From Nonomuraea roseoviolacea subsp. carminata (GTDB lineage: Bacteria; Actinomycetota; Actinomycetes; Streptosporangiales; Streptosporangiaceae): a stretch of DNA of 64,000 nt. Shown in pieces: positions 61,505 through 64,000 of the stretch. The stretch lies in contig NZ_JAMZEC010000001.1 in the NCBI RefSeq assembly GCF_024172185.1, positions 2,790,001 to 2,854,000 on the forward strand, read 5' to 3'. Below the pieces are notes generated by a model that saw only the letters and a list, made by a program, of their open reading frames with translations, made no database searches and had not been told where the DNA came from. Within the stretch, counting starts at the first letter, position 1; every line of letters starts with the position of its first letter. A program made the position numbers and the translations under genes.

Positions 61505-61900
61505 ATGAGTCGATTCCTGTTCATGGTGCGGCCGGGCGCGCTCCGGTGGGTGTCCCACGGCGCGTTCGGGCTGCTGCTGGTGTCCGCCCTGATCGCGACC
61601 GCCCGCGACGGCGGCACGGCCGTGGCCGCCGGCGGCGCGCTGCTCGGCGGCCTCTACGTCGCCTGGACCCTCCTCGAAGCCGAGCTGGTACCGGCCCGGC
61701 CCGGGCTCGCGCTGCTGTGCCTGCTCCCGGTCGTGCTGGCGTGGGCCGTGCTCGCGGTCGCCGCGCAGCCGTTCGTCTGGCTGGTGCTCCCGATCGCCCT
61801 GACCTGCGCCCGGGCGCTGCCCCCGTGGGCAGGGGCGTTCACCGCGAGCGTGCTGACCTGCGCCTGCGCCATGCTGCTCATCAGCCACGCCGGCCTGTGA
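61505..61900 (+). CDS. small membrane protein, possibly a truncated sensor-kinase head
   Basis: 131 residues with four hydrophobic spans (about 15-32, 40-58, 65-85, 88-125). The order of spans looks like the membrane head of NarL-type sensor kinases of actinomycetes, but there is no HAMP, DHp or ATPase part before the stop, and the convergent MBL gene begins 6 bases later. It may be a real small protein or a remnant. ATG 61505. Confidence 0.55.
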   Translation: MSRFLFMVRPGALRWVSHGAFGLLLVSALIATARDGGTAVAAGGALLGGLYVAWTLLEAELVPARPGLALLCLLPVVLAWAVLAVAAQPFVWLVLPIALTCARALPPWAGAFTASVLTCACAMLLISHAGL

Positions 61901-61906
61901 GGTCGG

Positions 61907-63763
61907 TCAGGGTGTGACCACCGGGAAGTCCGGCATGGCGTCGTCCAGGAGCGCCACCAGGCGGCGCAGCGCCCCGACGTCGCCCTCCCGCTCGACCCCC
62001 TCCGCCCCCTTGCCGCAGAACAGCGCGATGAGCTGCTGCCTGGTCAGCCGCAGCGTGAGGTCCACCGGCCCGTCCGGCGGGTCCTGCTGCCGGATGAGCG
62101 CGCCGTTCGACAGCGTCGTGCGGTGGCGCTCCCCCAGGTCGGTCAGGTACCAGTCGATCGACAGGCTCTCGTTCCAGGCGCGCGGCCCGTGGAGCCGGAT
62201 GGCGACCGAGTCGAAGATCCGTTCCACGGGGAGCGCCGCGAGCAGGTCCGGGCAAGGCGCGGCGGGCACCGCCGGCACGATCCCGTCGGCCAGCTCCAGC
62301 GCCCCCGTCAGGTAGACGTTGCGCCAGGTGGCGTTCTCCGCCCCGTGCCCGAGCCGGGTGTAGACCTCGGCGAGCAGGTCGCGCGCCTCCTTGTTGCCCT
62401 CGTCGGCGAAGACGGCGTGGTTGAGGAGCTGCGCCGCGAAGCGCAGGTCGCCCTGGCCGATGTAGCCACGCGCGAACTCCACCACGGCGCCCCCTCCGCC
62501 GAGGCACCTGACGTACCGGATGGCGCTCTCGCGCGGCGGGTGCTCCCACAGGTGCGCCGGGTTGCCGTCGAACCAGCCGAGGTAACGCTGGTAGACGGCT
62601 CTGACGTGCTGGCTGAGCGCGCCGTGGTAGCCGCGCGCGTGCCAGGGCTCCTCCAGGTCCGGCGGGAGCGGGAGCGCCTCGGCGATCTCGGACGCGGTGA
62701 GCCCCTTGTTCATCAGCCGCACGGTCTGGTCGTGCAGGTACGTGTGCAAGTCGCGCTGCCGGGTCAGCATCCGTACGACGGCGTCCGCCCCCCGGACGGG
62801 CCAGTGGTGCGAGGCGAGCGCGACCTCGGCCCGGCCGGCGAACAGCGTGATCGTCTCGGTCAGGCGGCGGGCCCACGCGCGGGGGTCGCGGACCGCCGCC
62901 CCGTGCAGCGGCAGCAGGTCGTGCTGGTCACGGGTGAGGCTCTCGGCCAGGAACAGGGCGCGGCGGCCGGGGAGGAGGAACGTCATCTGCGCGGGCTCAC
63001 CCGGCCCGGCCATGAGCTGGAACTCCATCCGTACGCCGTCCACGACCTCCTCCTGACCCGTGCGCGTGACGTCCACCGTCGGCGGGATCAGCGAGATCGC
63101 GCCCGTGGAGGCGGCCGGGCCGAGGCCGGCGCCGATCTGGCCGAGCGGCGAGCGTTCGAGCGCCTGGCCGTAGGTGTAGACCGAGCGGCGCGTCACGGCG
63201 GCGCGGACGTGGACGCGCTCGGAGACCGCGTGCTCCATGAACCCGGCCGGGGCGAGGATCGGCACGCCGCCGCCCGTGACGCCGCGCACGCCGCCGAAGT
63301 GGTCCACGTGGGAGTGGGTGTGGACGACGCCGGTGACCGGGCGGTCGCCGCGGTGCGCCCGGTACAGGCCGAGCGCCGCCGCCGCGCACTCGACCGAGCC
63401 GAGCGGGTCGACGACGACGACGCCGGTGTCGCCCTCGACGAGGGTCATGTGCGACAGGTCGAGCCCGCGTACCTGGTAGACGCCCTCGGTCACCTCGTAC
63501 AGCCCCTGGCGGGCGCGGATCCGGCCCTCGCGCCACAGGCCGGGATGGGCGGTGCCGGGGCACTCCTCCTGGAGGAAGGCGTAGGAGTCGCCGTCCCAGA
63601 CGACCCGGCCGTCGGCGTTCCTGATCACCGCGGGGTCGAGCCGCCCGACGAACCCGTGCCCGGCGTCGTCGGGGTCGCTCGGCTCACCGGGGTGCCCGTG
63701 GTCGTCGGGGCGGGGGTCGGGGGTGTCGTGGTGGGTGTGATCGTGAAGTGGAAGGTTGGACAT
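61907..63763 (-). CDS. MBL-fold alkylsulfatase-like hydrolase
   Basis: 618 residues. His/Asp/Pro-rich N-terminus (LHDHTHHDTPDPRPDDHGH), then YEVTEGVYQVRGLDLSHMTLVEGDTGVVVVDPLGSVECAAAALGLYR, VVHTHSHVDHFGGVRGV (metal H-x-H-x-D-H), and FLAESLTRDQHDLLPLHGA; later a helical dimerisation part (RGYHGALSQHVRAVYQRYLGWFDGNPAHLWEHPP) and a C-terminal SCP2-like domain. This is the SdsA1/BDS1 order. Such enzymes cleave primary or secondary alkyl sulfates, releasing sulfate. No signal peptide seen. The start may be 63763, 63775 or 63784. Confidence 0.92.
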   Translation of the reverse strand: MSNLPLHDHTHHDTPDPRPDDHGHPGEPSDPDDAGHGFVGRLDPAVIRNADGRVVWDGDSYAFLQEECPGTAHPGLWREGRIRARQGLYEVTEGVYQVRGLDLSHMTLVEGDTGVVVVDPLGSVECAAAALGLYRAHRGDRPVTGVVHTHSHVDHFGGVRGVTGGGVPILAPAGFMEHAVSERVHVRAAVTRRSVYTYGQALERSPLGQIGAGLGPAASTGAISLIPPTVDVTRTGQEEVVDGVRMEFQLMAGPGEPAQMTFLLPGRRALFLAESLTRDQHDLLPLHGAAVRDPRAWARRLTETITLFAGRAEVALASHHWPVRGADAVVRMLTRQRDLHTYLHDQTVRLMNKGLTASEIAEALPLPPDLEEPWHARGYHGALSQHVRAVYQRYLGWFDGNPAHLWEHPPRESAIRYVRCLGGGGAVVEFARGYIGQGDLRFAAQLLNHAVFADEGNKEARDLLAEVYTRLGHGAENATWRNVYLTGALELADGIVPAVPAAPCPDLLAALPVERIFDSVAIRLHGPRAWNESLSIDWYLTDLGERHRTTLSNGALIRQQDPPDGPVDLTLRLTRQQLIALFCGKGAEGVEREGDVGALRRLVALLDDAMPDFPVVTP

Positions 63764-63899
63764 GCTCCCCTGCATGCCCGTCATCCGGTACGGACACGGT
63801 CAACAGAGTCTGGCAATACGGACAAACCCCTACCGGCGGGGAGGTCGCGCGGGGCGATGTGATTGGCTGGAGGCCGACTGATCGGCTGGGGGTTTCGCG

Positions 63900-64000
63900 G
63901 TGGAAGCGTGCGTGTTCGACCTCGACGGCGTGCTCGTCGACTCCGAACCGGTGTGGGAGGAGGTGCGTCGCGCGTACGTCGCCGACCACGGCGGCACCTG
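63900..64000 (+). CDS. HAD-superfamily phosphatase, 5' end only
   Basis: The window ends after about 33 codons. EACVFDLDGVLVDSEPVWEE is HAD motif I (D-x-D-G-x-L-x-D-S-E) of beta-phosphoglucomutase-like phosphatases. GTG 63900 with GGGGG seven bases upstream. Substrate cannot be judged. Confidence 0.85.
   Translation, partial: MEACVFDLDGVLVDSEPVWEEVRRAYVADHGGT

Overview
The window is about 64 kb of high-GC DNA with dense, mostly intact genes, frequent GTG/TTG starts, many 4-base ATGA/GTGA overlaps and almost no non-coding space. Gene content (Ser/Thr kinase, GPP34 protein, rifamycin phosphotransferase, stand-alone LigD-type polymerase, many GNAT/MerR/TetR/AraC genes, VanW) points to a filamentous actinomycete, most plausibly Streptosporangiales or a relative. 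This placement is inferred from gene style only. No rRNA, tRNA or CRISPR array was recognised.

1-6.1 kb is housekeeping and accessory: a partial RNA-ligase-like gene, a PNPOx-like flavoprotein, nadE, a RibD-type reductase, an AraC regulator, a secreted peptidase-like hydrolase and a MOSC protein with an expanded repeat. A short AT-rich island leads into 6.3-9.5 kb, the most unusual locus. A fusion of a UNG-family uracil-DNA-glycosylase-like domain (catalytic Asp replaced by Asn) to an R-S-ExE ADP-ribosyltransferase is divergent from a macro-domain gene (probable ADP-ribose eraser) and a third, unassigned protein. A 35-bp tandem repeat lies between them. This looks like an ADP-ribosylation writer/eraser cassette aimed at DNA or a DNA-bound target.

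9.6-20 kb holds small enzymes, transporters and regulators, plus a very short secreted-peptide gene whose predicted mature product is NWYCC. At 20.2-25.3 kb lie a MerR regulator facing an MFS pump, a receptor-type Ser/Thr kinase, and a molybdopterin oxidoreductase lacking its Fe-S cysteines with a frameshifted partner gene. 26.1-28.2 kb is a scar: a frameshifted TnpB element and an apbE/histidine-kinase deletion junction in which both genes lost their 5' ends.

28.2-39.1 kb is one leftward operon from a recognisable promoter: four flavin-dependent monooxygenases, a flavin reductase and a peptide/nickel-type ABC importer, probably for an organosulfur or similar nutrient. It contains two 14-codon micro-ORFs made by 41-bp tandem duplication of a start/stop coupling site.

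39.3-46.6 kb carries an alcohol dehydrogenase, a universal stress protein, a glutamate-cysteine-ligase-like enzyme, a basic amino acid decarboxylase, a DUF305 lipoprotein and VanW. 46.7-50.6 kb is a copper module (CopA, His-rich anchored protein, CopZ, CsoR with candidate operator). 50.7-52.0 kb is a paired CrcB fluoride exporter around a DUF190 gene. 52.0-58.8 kb has a Cys-rich secreted protein, a TetR/SDR pair with a palindromic operator facing a rifamycin phosphotransferase, a LigD polymerase and a secreted protein. The right end has a MerR regulator, a fused serine hydrolase, a short membrane protein, an alkylsulfatase-like MBL enzyme and the start of a HAD hydrolase.
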